Of a stretch of 53,186 nucleotides of DNA, positions 34,550 through 42,246 are shown in pieces. A program made the translations under genes and the position numbers. How positions within the stretch are numbered: position 1 is the first letter of the stretch; every line of letters starts with the position of its first letter. The notes below the pieces were generated by a model. The model ran no database searches, had not been told where the DNA came from, and saw nothing but the letters and a program-made list of their open reading frames with translations. The DNA is from a virus, in IMG/VR virus record IMGVR_UViG_3300034631_000070, positions 1-53,186 of that record; one strand, written 5' to 3'.

Positions 34550-34590
34550 CCCTCTGGTGTTGGTTGACTCCCGGTGCCAGAGGGATTTTT
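34550..34590 (+). terminator. Hairpin between the transposase and ATPase genes
   Basis: CCCTCTGG (34550-34557) pairs with CCAGAGGG (34577-34584), followed on the plus strand by ATTTTT. In this orientation it would stop antisense transcription into the transposase. On the minus strand no T-run follows, so its role there is unclear. Confidence 0.35.
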
Positions 34591-36818
34591 CATACTGCTA
34601 GCTGTTTGTCACCGTCAATGGCGACAACGGCTTCCTGCAAGCGTTCCAAGATCTGCTGAAGCCTGAGGGGCTTCAAATAGAGTTGGATGCCTTCGCCAGC
34701 GGCAGTTTCTGTCAGCCAGTACTTCATCCAAGTCACTTCAGACGCTGGAATAATTTGCCCCGCTTCGATTTCCGACCAAAGCGCGTACCAGTACTCGGAA
34801 TCCCGAATCTGAAACTTGGGCGTGGCTGTTTTTTCGATGGCTTCTAAAGCTGCGAGTTCGCGCTCTAGCTCTTCCTCAGAGGGAGGTTGAGGTAAAGTCG
34901 GTTCTCGCAAAGCTTCAACTGCCTCTTGGGCTGCTCGCAAGCCCTTGCTGCTGTGTTCTTCAGATGGCGCGGGGAACGCTGCCAACTGATTTGCAGCTTC
35001 TTCTCGGTGGGATAAAATCTGTTCGACGATTTCGCCAGTGTTTGCCCTTTTGGCGATCGCCTTGAGGGCTTTGCGCCCTGCTGAAATCCGCTGCTTCTGT
35101 AGAGTTCTAGCAGCGATGGCAACCTCTTTCCGACTGATGCCTGTTCTTTCTGGGCATTCAGCAACGCAGATGAAGCGAAGATCGGAGCCGCCAAATATAT
35201 AGAGGCGTCCCAAGTCGTGAGGATCAAAGCGCACCTGGACGGATTGCCCGATGAACGCCTCCAGTTCTGGAGAAATGAACCAAGCTCCCTCTAGCTGAAT
35301 GCCGCGTTTTTGGACTCTTCTCATACCGTTGCCGCCAGGGGCTTCGGCAAGCAGGATATCCAAAGCTCTTTCATCCACTATCGTTCGGATGGATGCGCGG
35401 CTGTTGGTCAGAACTTGGAAGGGCGTTTGCTCTTGCAGACCTTCATGAGAGCGGTGCTGGTAATCGTCATCGCACCAGCGATCGCAGAACTGCTGAAATT
35501 CAATGTTGCTGATTCGCAGCTCAAGCGTCTTGTCTTTCTGGAATAGGCGATCAGCAAAGGAATGCCGCGCTTCCAGTTCCCGACGTTCAGTAACGTTGTG
35601 TCCGACGTAGCCAGGTAAGAGCTTGAGAATGTCGTGAGAGAAAGTTTTGAAAAACCTTTCGATATGGGGTTTCTGCCAGGGATGGAAGGGTTGGCAGAGT
35701 TTTTGCTTGATGTCCAGACCAGCCAAAACCCTTAGTAGATGGCGACTGGTGTAGTCTTTACCGTTGTCGGTCTTTACAACTTCTGGGACTCCCCACTCGA
35801 GTAACGCACGGCGGAGAAGAGCGGCGATCGCGCTTGCCTTACTCGTCCTGCTTACCAGCAACATTGCTCGGCGCGTGTAGACATCGATCAAACCGACGAT
35901 GTTATATCGCCCATCTTCCAGAAGGATATCGGCAGGGGTGCTATCCAGCTCCCAGAGCTGATTTGGATACTTGATATTCTCCGAGTAGCGTCCAAAAGCT
36001 ACCATCCGCTTTGACTTCCAGGCGTCTGGATTGCTAGTTGCCAGAAGGAGATTCTCGTTCTCCTCCCTCCAGCTCGCTACCCACCGCTGGATAGTGCGAA
36101 GTGAAGGAAGAATCTCGCGCTCAAATCTGCCTTCTAGCGCCAAGAAGACATCCTGTGTCGAGGCATGGGGGAAGTCGATGAGCATCGCAGTAATTACGTC
36201 GCGCACCGCAAAGCGCTCATCAACCTTTGATCTTCCTTTGCGGTGCCCGTGCTTTCCCGCCAGTCGATTGACCCCTTCTTTTTCTAGCTGTTGGCGCTTC
36301 CGCTCCAACGTCATTCTTGAGAGATTCTTGGGAAGAATCTCGCGAACATCTGAAGGAATATCAAGTTTTCCAGCCTTGTAGCGGCGACAGAACTCGAACT
36401 GGCATTCAATTTTCTTCAACCCCTCGTTGTTACAAAAGTTTTCCCACTCCCGTAGCACGTAAACCCAAGCATCAATTCGCTTTTGGGCTTTTTCGCCTGC
36501 GGGAATCTGTGTATCAGAGTCCTCAATAAAGGTTTCGGTTTGAATTGGTTGGGGAGCTACAACTACTGGAGGATTTTCATAATGTTCGGAGCTTGCCGAG
36601 CAATGTTCGGACTCAATCGAGAAATGTTCGGAGTTTAAAGCCGCTTGTGTTTCTGTGGGCAAGCAGTCCAGGGAATATTCCCATCCTCCGCCCCGCCCTT
36701 GGCGCTTACGTCGGCTGTTAGCACACTCTCTTTCGAGTTTTTTTGTGACCCCTCGCCTGGTGTTTGGCATCCCAGGCAGTCCAACCAAATCTAAAGGAGC
36801 GATCCACTGTTGCACCAT
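34590..36818 (-). CDS. MuA-type DDE transposase
   Basis: This 742-residue protein (from ATG 36818, numbering here counts the GTG at 36821 as 1) has the Mu-type N-terminal DNA-binding module at 1-62 (L-V-G-L-P-G-M-P-N-T-R-R-G-V). The catalytic core runs from about 280 to 490 with D293 (W-E-L-D-S-T), D352 (K-T-D-N-G-K-D-Y) and E388 (P-H-I-E-R-F-F), the last two 35 residues apart as in DD35E enzymes. The C-terminus binds the ATPase. A GAGGTG ribosome site precedes ATG 36818. Residues 63-82 include three S-E-H repeats that come from a 24-base imperfect repeat. It inserts and replicates the phage. Confidence 0.94.
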   Translation of the reverse strand: MVQQWIAPLDLVGLPGMPNTRRGVTKKLERECANSRRKRQGRGGGWEYSLDCLPTETQAALNSEHFSIESEHCSASSEHYENPPVVVAPQPIQTETFIEDSDTQIPAGEKAQKRIDAWVYVLREWENFCNNEGLKKIECQFEFCRRYKAGKLDIPSDVREILPKNLSRMTLERKRQQLEKEGVNRLAGKHGHRKGRSKVDERFAVRDVITAMLIDFPHASTQDVFLALEGRFEREILPSLRTIQRWVASWREENENLLLATSNPDAWKSKRMVAFGRYSENIKYPNQLWELDSTPADILLEDGRYNIVGLIDVYTRRAMLLVSRTSKASAIAALLRRALLEWGVPEVVKTDNGKDYTSRHLLRVLAGLDIKQKLCQPFHPWQKPHIERFFKTFSHDILKLLPGYVGHNVTERRELEARHSFADRLFQKDKTLELRISNIEFQQFCDRWCDDDYQHRSHEGLQEQTPFQVLTNSRASIRTIVDERALDILLAEAPGGNGMRRVQKRGIQLEGAWFISPELEAFIGQSVQVRFDPHDLGRLYIFGGSDLRFICVAECPERTGISRKEVAIAARTLQKQRISAGRKALKAIAKRANTGEIVEQILSHREEAANQLAAFPAPSEEHSSKGLRAAQEAVEALREPTLPQPPSEEELERELAALEAIEKTATPKFQIRDSEYWYALWSEIEAGQIIPASEVTWMKYWLTETAAGEGIQLYLKPLRLQQILERLQEAVVAIDGDKQLAV
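36580..36645. repeat. Three imperfect repeats within the transposase gene
   Basis: A unit containing AATGTTCGGA occurs three times about 23-25 bases apart and gives S-E-H-Y, S-E-H-C and S-E-H-F in the protein linker after the DNA-binding module. It is a short local duplication in a flexible linker. Confidence 0.55.
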
Positions 36819-37009
36819 CACGCCACCTCACATGGTGACTTAAACTCACCCGCTTCTATCCCTTGGCGTGCAGCTTCCTTTTCTATGATTTGAGCAAGCC
36901 AATCTTGCTCAGAAACCCCTTGACGGGCGGCTCCTAGGCGAACAAGGTACCACAGCTTTTTATCTATTCTTGGTCGTACTTGTTGGCTTTTTTCGCTGTT
37001 TGCGTTCAC
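36818..37009 (-). CDS. Small DNA-binding-like first early protein
   Basis: This 63-residue protein starts with GTG at 37009 behind an AGGTGG site and overlaps the transposase start. P-R-I-D-K-K-L-W-Y-L-V-R-L-G-A-A-R and the following helix read as a ribbon-helix-helix-like fold. In Mu this position, next to the early promoter, is taken by Ner, a transcription down-regulator. A Ner-like role is inferred, although it is not a sequence match. Confidence 0.5.
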   Translation of the reverse strand: MNANSEKSQQVRPRIDKKLWYLVRLGAARQGVSEQDWLAQIIEKEAARQGIEAGEFKSPCEVA

Positions 37010-37082
37010 GGTTCCACCTAATTGTTCGTGCTGTTAGCGGTGTTAGTGGTGTTAGCACTATCATAATGGTGCCAGTGGAACC
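37010..37082. promoter_or_regulatory. Operator region of the lysogeny switch
   Basis: Between the repressor and the early operon are three tandem 9-base units of the GTGTTAGYG type (37031-37056, first one CTGTTAGCG). An 8-base inverted repeat is also present, GGTTCCAC at 37010-37017 and GTGGAACC at 37075-37082. The second arm lies in the spacer of the early promoter, so a bound repressor would block it. Which protein binds which site is not known. Confidence 0.6.
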
Positions 37083-37088
37083 AGTCAA
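37060..37088 (-). promoter_or_regulatory. Early promoter (sigma-70 type)
   Basis: On the minus strand TTGACT (37088-37083) and TATGAT (37065-37060) are separated by exactly 17 bases. This is a near-consensus promoter pointing at the transposase operon. The opposite-strand TATACT at 37091-37096 could serve the repressor. Confidence 0.8.
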
Positions 37089-37131
37089 GTTATACTGAAG
37101 CCAAGCAAGAAGAAATGCAGTAGGCAAGCCA

Positions 37132-37824
37132 GTGACAGCGATCGTCTTCAATTTTGAAAAATTGACCAGACCCCGACCAAACTACACAGCCGCAGGAATT
37201 GAGCGGTTGCAGGCGGTCATCCGCGCAACCCTGGCGATCAATTCCTGGTCAACTAGGCAACTGGCAAAAAGAGCGGGTATTTCCCATGTCACCGTTGCTA
37301 AGTATGCGAATGGCTCGTTGAGAGAGCCGCAAGAAGACATTCTCAAGGCTCTGGCTCCTTACATCTACAGAGCTACGTTCAGCCAGAACAACATTGAAAT
37401 AGCCTCAAAAACTTATCAGGATGATTGGGAGGCTCTTTGCACAATCGCAACAGATGAATTTTGTAGCGGTTCGCAAGGGTTTCCAGATCAGGAGGGTGCT
37501 ATGTCCGATATTGCCAGGATGATTCGGGAGTGTGTCAATTTCAGAAATCTCTCCCAGCAAGAAGTAGAGGCTCAACTGCATGAAATGCAAAAAGCCAAAA
37601 CAGCTAAGATGTCCGTTGAACGCCTTCGTCAGATTCAATCCGGCGAACATAGCGCTCTGTCTGACGATGAAGTCAGGATCATCCGAGTTTTAGTCGATCC
37701 CTTTGAAGATTCAGGCATCTACCGCGAAAGCGAATGGCTAGAAGCGGCAGGCTTGAGAGAAAAAAATCCCCCTGCTCAGCGAGAGCAGAGGGCAGACAAC
37801 GGAATGTCTAATGGGGTTAAGTGA
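37132..37824 (+). CDS. HTH repressor of the prophage
   Basis: This 230-residue protein, with a GTG start, is divergent from the early operon across a 122-base operator region. Residues 32-73 form an XRE-type helix-turn-helix (W-S-T-R-Q-L-A-K-R-A-G-I-S-H-V-T-V-A). The remaining 150 residues contain further helices and an A-M-S-D-I-A-R-M-I segment that may be a second DNA-binding or dimerisation unit. It is the best candidate for the repressor that keeps the phage silent. It lacks the S24 peptidase domain of self-cleaving repressors. Confidence 0.75.
   Translation: MTAIVFNFEKLTRPRPNYTAAGIERLQAVIRATLAINSWSTRQLAKRAGISHVTVAKYANGSLREPQEDILKALAPYIYRATFSQNNIEIASKTYQDDWEALCTIATDEFCSGSQGFPDQEGAMSDIARMIRECVNFRNLSQQEVEAQLHEMQKAKTAKMSVERLRQIQSGEHSALSDDEVRIIRVLVDPFEDSGIYRESEWLEAAGLREKNPPAQREQRADNGMSNGVK
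37761..37793 (-). terminator. Terminator for the gene at 37817-38569
   Basis: On the minus strand a CTGCTC ... GAGCAG stem (extended by CCC/GGG with a bulge) is followed by six T (37766-37761). It lies within the 3' end of the repressor coding region. Confidence 0.75.
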
Positions 37825-38569
37825 TAGGTTGCCGCTCTTTGCAGTAGCAAATGTAGACTAACAGGTTGAGATCCTCAACTTGAGTGATTTCTATATCGGC
37901 GTTGTAGAGCCTCTCTTCAGCCCTACATAGTAAATCCCGCGTAGGATCGACGGTATAGGAGCGGTATTCGTAATCACGAAGGATTGTTCGTTGTCCTTCC
38001 GGCGCTGTAGAAATCTCTTTCATCAAGGCTTCATGCCGCTTCTCAAATTCGGGACGATCGAAAAGCAGTGTCACGTCGTCACCGTGCCATCGGGGCGCGA
38101 TTCGTCCCGAAAAATCCGTAACTTGGGAACTGGTCAGGATGCAGCGCTGAGGCTGTCCCCAGTGCCAATTGTGCGGAATCTCGACAAAATAAGCTGGATA
38201 GTCCGAGTTCAGGGCTATGCGTAATAAGTCAGCATACTTGCAACTGTTTGCTGTTGTTGTTGGTAAGATCATATTGGGTTGCACCCCCTCATAGATTGAA
38301 GGAGAGGAAACCGAGCCAAAAAGGAATCCTCTCCTTTTAAATATTAATCTTCCAGTCAAGCCCAATAAAGTAGCGCTATCTAAGATGAAGTGGCGTTGTT
38401 CCCAAAGTTTGTCTAGGTTGCTAGTTTGAGAGCAATCTACGATGAGCGCCACTTCTCCATCTTCTTGTTGCTCTCTCCAGATATCACAAAACTCCAGAAG
38501 CTCCTGACATTCGCTCAGAGAAATCAAGTTTTTAATCGCTTGCAAAGTTAGGGCTGATTGGCTCATCAT
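37817..38569 (-). CDS. Hypothetical protein convergent with the repressor
   Basis: This protein of about 250 residues starts at the ATG at 38569. The frame stays open upstream only because a GTTCCAA heptamer repeat, in units totalling a multiple of 3, encodes E-L-G-T-W-N-L-E-L-G-T-K-K-Q type repeats; I treat those as non-coding. Residues 1-70 include V-A-L-I-V-D-C-S-Q-T. The body shows R-L-I-F-K-R-R-G-F-L-F-G and Y-F-V-E-I-P-H-N-W-H-W-G. I do not recognise a family. Its 3' end overlaps the repressor stop on the opposite strand by 8 bases. Confidence 0.6.
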   Translation of the reverse strand: MMSQSALTLQAIKNLISLSECQELLEFCDIWREQQEDGEVALIVDCSQTSNLDKLWEQRHFILDSATLLGLTGRLIFKRRGFLFGSVSSPSIYEGVQPNMILPTTTANSCKYADLLRIALNSDYPAYFVEIPHNWHWGQPQRCILTSSQVTDFSGRIAPRWHGDDVTLLFDRPEFEKRHEALMKEISTAPEGQRTILRDYEYRSYTVDPTRDLLCRAEERLYNADIEITQVEDLNLLVYICYCKERQPIT

Positions 38570-38761
38570 TTTTAGTTCCAAGTTCCAAGTTCCAAGTTCT
38601 TGTTTTTTAGTTCCAAGTTCCAAGTTCCAAGTTCCAAGTTCTTGTTTTTTAGTTCCAAGTTCCAAGTTCCAAGTTCCAAGTTCTTGTTTTTTAGTTCCAA
38701 GTTCCAAGTTCAGTTCCAGGTTCTTGTTTTTTAGTTCCAAGTTCAGTTCCAGGTTCTTGTT
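38570..38761. repeat. GTTCCAA heptamer tandem repeat array
   Basis: The heptamer GTTCCAA (minus strand TTGGAAC) is repeated in runs of two to four, separated by GTTCTTGTTTTTTA, in about 190 bases. Short tandemly repeated heptamers are a known feature of cyanobacterial genomes. It lies just upstream of the gene at 37817-38569 and ends before the promoter of the plus-strand genes. Confidence 0.85.
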
Positions 38762-38855
38762 GCAACTACTTTCTATTTATTGCTTTACTCTGCGAAAAAA
38801 TCCAGATCCACTGGTACCATTACTACACTAAACTCTAGAATAATTTTCTATCTAC

Positions 38856-39068
38856 ATGAATAATCCAAAATCAAAACCACCTCAAAACAATGCCCAAAAT
38901 CAAGTAGTTACAGAACTAGCGGCAATGCGTCAGGAGTTACAGGAGATTAGGAAAGAAGTCTCTATATTAAGAAAAAACCTGACCAGCTCTGTAGCTTCAG
39001 GAGTTGTCTTAGGCTTCTTAATTATTGCTGGTATTGGTTTAGTTCTCCAGCTTCTCCTAAATCGATAA
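38856..39068 (+). CDS. Small single-span membrane protein
   Basis: This 70-residue protein has a charged N-terminus, a short coiled coil at 20-42 (M-R-Q-E-L-Q-E-I-R-K-E-V) and a membrane helix at about 47-67. No family recognised. Its position beside the repeat block and next to a lysis-type cassette is noted. It could be a small regulator of lysis or exclusion, but this is speculation. Confidence 0.5.
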   Translation: MNNPKSKPPQNNAQNQVVTELAAMRQELQEIRKEVSILRKNLTSSVASGVVLGFLIIAGIGLVLQLLLNR

Positions 39069-39098
39069 AATTTAAAATAAGTTCACTAAGTTGTAGTG

Positions 39099-39614
39099 AT
39101 GAACTACGAAGACTTATTTCTGTGGCGCAGTATTTGTGAGCTTTTAGTTGAGAAAAAGGGTTTCGCCGATCCAGACGAAATTCTTTCTGCTGTGCCTGGT
39201 GCTGTCCATCTTATTAGTTTCGATCGCACTCACCGCCAAGCGCTCTGGGATGCTTACAAAATCCAGTTGATTATCTGGGATAATCACCCTCGCAGATACC
39301 AATACCAGGGCTGGAATCTCAAAGGTAACTGGGAATTTAAGATAGATTTTCTGGAGCAAATCTACATCTTTGGCAAAGACCCAGACTTCTTACCTAAGAT
39401 TTGGCTAGAGAAGTGGCAGCGCAAGCAAGAACAAAAGCGCCAGAAAGAAGCCGAAAGAGAAGAGAGGTGGCGACAGTACCACATCAAACGACAGGAAGAA
39501 CAAAACGAGCGTATGCGACAGAGGGTTAAGGAAAACCGCTGCCCTCATTGCGGCATTCCTCAAATCGCTCTGATGCTCGATTGTCTAAACTGCGGCAAAG
39601 CCTACCAAATCTAA
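39099..39614 (+). CDS. Hypothetical protein with a C-terminal zinc ribbon
   Basis: This 171-residue protein (ATG at 39099; the frame also opens with GTG at 39096) has an N-terminal domain of about 100 residues rich in W, a long basic helix (about 110-150, R-Q-K-E-A-E-R-E-E) and a final C-P-H-C ... C-L-N-C zinc ribbon. It lies convergent to the holin-like gene, with a 4-base overlap of the 3' ends. Nucleic-acid binding is plausible. Confidence 0.55.
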   Translation: MNYEDLFLWRSICELLVEKKGFADPDEILSAVPGAVHLISFDRTHRQALWDAYKIQLIIWDNHPRRYQYQGWNLKGNWEFKIDFLEQIYIFGKDPDFLPKIWLEKWQRKQEQKRQKEAEREERWRQYHIKRQEEQNERMRQRVKENRCPHCGIPQIALMLDCLNCGKAYQI

Positions 39615-39940
39615 TACTCCTCTTCCCAAAACTCCTCATCAACAGCTTTAGGAAAGTTCGATTGATTTAGAGGCGCTGATTGAATTCTCGCCTTCTGCTT
39701 TGCATTGCTGCGATTCAAACCCAGCACACCTGGCGGCGTATAAACCACCGTGTCATTAGCATTGAGTCGTCCAATCGCGTTCCCGATCGCCGACGACACC
39801 GCCACAATCAATCCCACTGTCATTGACGCTGACAGCTTCTCCCCCGCCTCAACTTCTTGAACGTAGGGATAGACCGCCGCTGAAACCAAAGACACTAGCG
39901 ACCAAAAGGAAGAGGTAGAAAAGTAATTTTTTACTTGCAT
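39611..39940 (-). CDS. Holin-like membrane protein
   Basis: This 109-residue protein has two hydrophobic stretches (about 11-27 and 41-60) joined by an acidic loop V-Q-E-V-E-A-G-E-K, then a soluble tail. It overlaps the endolysin stop by 1 base, the usual holin-endolysin pairing. A role in making the membrane pore for lysis is inferred. Confidence 0.55.
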   Translation of the reverse strand: MQVKNYFSTSSFWSLVSLVSAAVYPYVQEVEAGEKLSASMTVGLIVAVSSAIGNAIGRLNANDTVVYTPPGVLGLNRSNAKQKARIQSAPLNQSNFPKAVDEEFWEEEY

Positions 39941-41160
39941 CAGGAGTACTTAATTTCTAAAGGAATAGTGTCGATACCAGCCGACTTCGCCTTGTTCAGC
40001 AGCGGTACGACCAAGGAATCAAATGAGTGCCGATTCTGAACAACAATGCAGCCAGCACTGCCAGGAACGTTGCCATCAAAGTGCAAGCCAATGTCGCTAC
40101 GTCCGTACTCCCGCATTAGGAACGGCAAGATGGGGTAAAACATTCCCTCTACTCCCTTTTTTGGGATGTAGATGCCGTTGGTGCTGATCTGTAGATTCTT
40201 TGCTGGGGGGCAAGGGCCGCGACCGCGACTAGAGAAATTCGATGCACTCTGATAACCGGAAGCACCACTGGTAACAACGACCCTTAAAAGCTGCTGCCCC
40301 GACTCGTTATAGAAGGTGAGATTGCCTAGCAATAACTGAGGCGATCGCCCCAGCTTCATCTCAAACACCGCTAACTTCGGCAAATCCGATGGAGGCGTGA
40401 AGATACTCAAAGGGCGTATAGGGGCATCTCGCCAGCGCTTGGCAAACTCTTCTAAAATCTCACTGTTGGTTTGCGACTGGAGCCATTGCAATGCCGCAGT
40501 CTGGTGAGGTAGATCTTGAAAATATTGAGCTGCCTGGGTCAGTTGAATTGATGCGTTACTATCAAATTTCTGCGGTGAGGTTTCTTCGGGAGCCTCTTTT
40601 AATAGCCACCATATAACAGCCGCTGCGCCTACCTGTTCAGAGCAAGCGTGTTGGTCAAATCGACCATCAGCAACGAATTTGCCTTGCTGATACCAATTTG
40701 TACTACTCCACAAATAAGGAGTAAAAATCTTTTTAGTCCGATATCCAAACCCGTTGTAAAGCTCCAAACGCCAGAGCTGTGCAGCGATATCCCACTGTTG
40801 TGCCTTTTGATGATTCTGCATCATCAAGGCGTCTACGGCAGATTCCTCGAAGCTGTAGCTTATCCCGTTATTGGGAGGCGCGGTTGGTCTCCCCGCAGGC
40901 ACTCTCACAGTCCGACTCTTTAGGGAATCCCCATTGTGAAGATGTGCCTCAGCAAAGCTAGATTCTAGGCTATGTATGATTCCTGGAAAGTACCAGGGCA
41001 TGAGCGGGTTTACCGCCTTCGCAATCTGCTCGTAGCGCTCCCTTCCTTCCTGAATCCTGGTGCAAGTCGATTGGATTCGCCCGATCCAGTTAGAGCGGAT
41101 TTTGATCTCCGCAAACATCTGCTCATATTCCGGACGCAATTCACCCAGTCTGTAAGACAT
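39940..41160 (-). CDS. Lysozyme-like and L,D-transpeptidase-like fusion
   Basis: This 406-residue protein has an N-terminal phage lysozyme-type domain (about 1-200): E66 lies in I-I-H-S-L-E-S-S-F, with H-L-H-N-G-D-S-L, V-P-A-G-R-P and Y-N-G-F-G-Y. The C-terminal 150 residues match an L,D-transpeptidase fold of the Tlde1/DUF2778 type: H360 in L-H-F-D-G-N and C371 in G-S-A-G-C-I. The first domain cuts glycan; the second would edit or cut peptide cross-links. There is no N-terminal signal peptide. It pairs with the holin-like gene and is the most likely endolysin, while the second domain may toughen or modify the wall. Confidence 0.65.
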   Translation of the reverse strand: MSYRLGELRPEYEQMFAEIKIRSNWIGRIQSTCTRIQEGRERYEQIAKAVNPLMPWYFPGIIHSLESSFAEAHLHNGDSLKSRTVRVPAGRPTAPPNNGISYSFEESAVDALMMQNHQKAQQWDIAAQLWRLELYNGFGYRTKKIFTPYLWSSTNWYQQGKFVADGRFDQHACSEQVGAAAVIWWLLKEAPEETSPQKFDSNASIQLTQAAQYFQDLPHQTAALQWLQSQTNSEILEEFAKRWRDAPIRPLSIFTPPSDLPKLAVFEMKLGRSPQLLLGNLTFYNESGQQLLRVVVTSGASGYQSASNFSSRGRGPCPPAKNLQISTNGIYIPKKGVEGMFYPILPFLMREYGRSDIGLHFDGNVPGSAGCIVVQNRHSFDSLVVPLLNKAKSAGIDTIPLEIKYS

Positions 41161-41303
41161 TTATAGAATGAGAATGCAGTTCTTCCCCTCAATCAAACTC
41201 CACAAACCTAGAAATTTTCAGTCTGCGTTTTCTAAATAAGTCTGTCTAAAGGCATACGCCTAAAGAGGGAATAAAATAGAAGTTATCTATCTCCCATCTT
41301 CCT

Positions 41304-41522
41304 ATGCCACCAAAAGCGATCCAGCCAGGACTGCTGGTAGTCCCCAGTCTTCTCAATTTCACCCTGATTCCTGTGCCAGGAAGCCTAACGTCCTACAGAG
41401 TTGTAGAAGCTGACGAGAAGGTGCTATTGATCCAGCAAGTCCATGTATCTTATTTCAGGTCTTCCTCTGATCATTGGCGAGAAGAAAAAAGTATCTTCGG
41501 ACTATCCGAAGATACTGCCTGA
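41304..41522 (+). CDS. Hypothetical small protein
   Basis: This 72-residue protein lies in an otherwise minus-strand region. Its last residues are encoded by the CTTCGG palindrome at 41495. No Shine-Dalgarno site and no family are seen, so it may not be a real gene. Confidence 0.35.
   Translation: MPPKAIQPGLLVVPSLLNFTLIPVPGSLTSYRVVEADEKVLLIQQVHVSYFRSSSDHWREEKSIFGLSEDTA
41495..41511. repeat. CTTCGG-N5-CCGAAG palindrome, copy 4
   Basis: The palindrome is extended by GTAT and ATAC at its two sides, giving an 11-bp stem with a 3-base loop. It ends just before the stop of the small plus-strand gene. Confidence 0.75.
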
Positions 41523-41558
41523 ATACCAAGATCTGGAAGTAGACTAACCAACAGCTCA

Positions 41559-41744
41559 ATGACCAAACGAGTGCAATGGTATGGGTGCCCCTATTGCACC
41601 AGCAGAGATTACATCTCCAGGAAAACTGACGAAATAGATTGTATCCGAATCAGTTTTAAATGTAATGCTTGCCACAAGGAATTTTTCACAGAGCCGTTGC
41701 TGTTTTGGCTTGAAAAACCGCAGTATGACCAAACACAGAATTAA
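41559..41744 (+). CDS. Small zinc-ribbon protein
   Basis: This 61-residue protein has C-P-Y-C near residue 10 and C-N-A-C near residue 35, a two-pair zinc ribbon. Such proteins are common in phage and mobile DNA. It may bind nucleic acid. Confidence 0.55.
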   Translation: MTKRVQWYGCPYCTSRDYISRKTDEIDCIRISFKCNACHKEFFTEPLLFWLEKPQYDQTQN

Positions 41745-41814
41745 AAGACATTTGTATCTAGAAAGTCACTGGGGAACATAAACCGAACCTCCCTTTGATT
41801 TGATGTGTGGAAGG

Positions 41815-42228
41815 TTACTTCTTATCTAATAGCAAGTGACACCACGCACTTAACTCTAATCCCGCGCCTATAGCGGCAATTTGCGCTGCCTTAACTTCTG
41901 GTAAGGGGATAATTCCCAGTACCCAGAAGGGAAAAAGCACGATCATGAAGTATCCCACACGCCCAAGGGTGCCGAGAAGGACGCTGTGTGAAAGCCGGGA
42001 GCGGTGAGGGACAATTTTTTGATAGGGAATCCACAAAAATTTCAAATAGCCCCAACGAAGAAAGGGGCGGCTGTGGATATCTAAATCGGGAGAAAGCCAC
42101 AGTCCACCTATCAGGTAAGAGATGCCAACTACGATTCCTAATTGGAGTGTTGTCGTTGCCGCTACAGCCCCAGCAACAACCGGACAAGATAGCAAAATAG
42201 CGCGGTCGTGAATGACGCCAGAACTCAT
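41815..42228 (-). CDS. DUF2227 putative metal-binding membrane protein
   Basis: This 137-residue protein matches DUF2227, a cyanobacterial family: start S-S-G-V-I-H-D-R-A, middle S-P-D-L-D-I-H-S, then H-R-S-R-L-S-H-S. Conserved H and D residues likely bind metal. Several hydrophobic stretches suggest membrane association. It is a rare family for a phage and may have been picked up from a host. Confidence 0.7.
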   Translation of the reverse strand: MSSGVIHDRAILLSCPVVAGAVAATTTLQLGIVVGISYLIGGLWLSPDLDIHSRPFLRWGYLKFLWIPYQKIVPHRSRLSHSVLLGTLGRVGYFMIVLFPFWVLGIIPLPEVKAAQIAAIGAGLELSAWCHLLLDKK

Positions 42229-42246
42229 AGATGGTTTAAAAGTTGA

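Noticed and set aside
38570-38740. Repeat-encoded N-terminal extension of the 37817 gene
   Set aside because: The repeat keeps the frame open only by its length; two ATG codons follow at 38569 and 38566 and begin the natural protein.
38570-38761. GTTCCAA array as a CRISPR array
   Set aside because: Units are 7 bases in runs without unique spacers of equal length, and no cas gene is nearby.
41304-41522. Small plus-strand frame as a sure gene
   Set aside because: No ribosome site or homology is visible and the 3' end is a palindrome, so it is kept with low confidence only.
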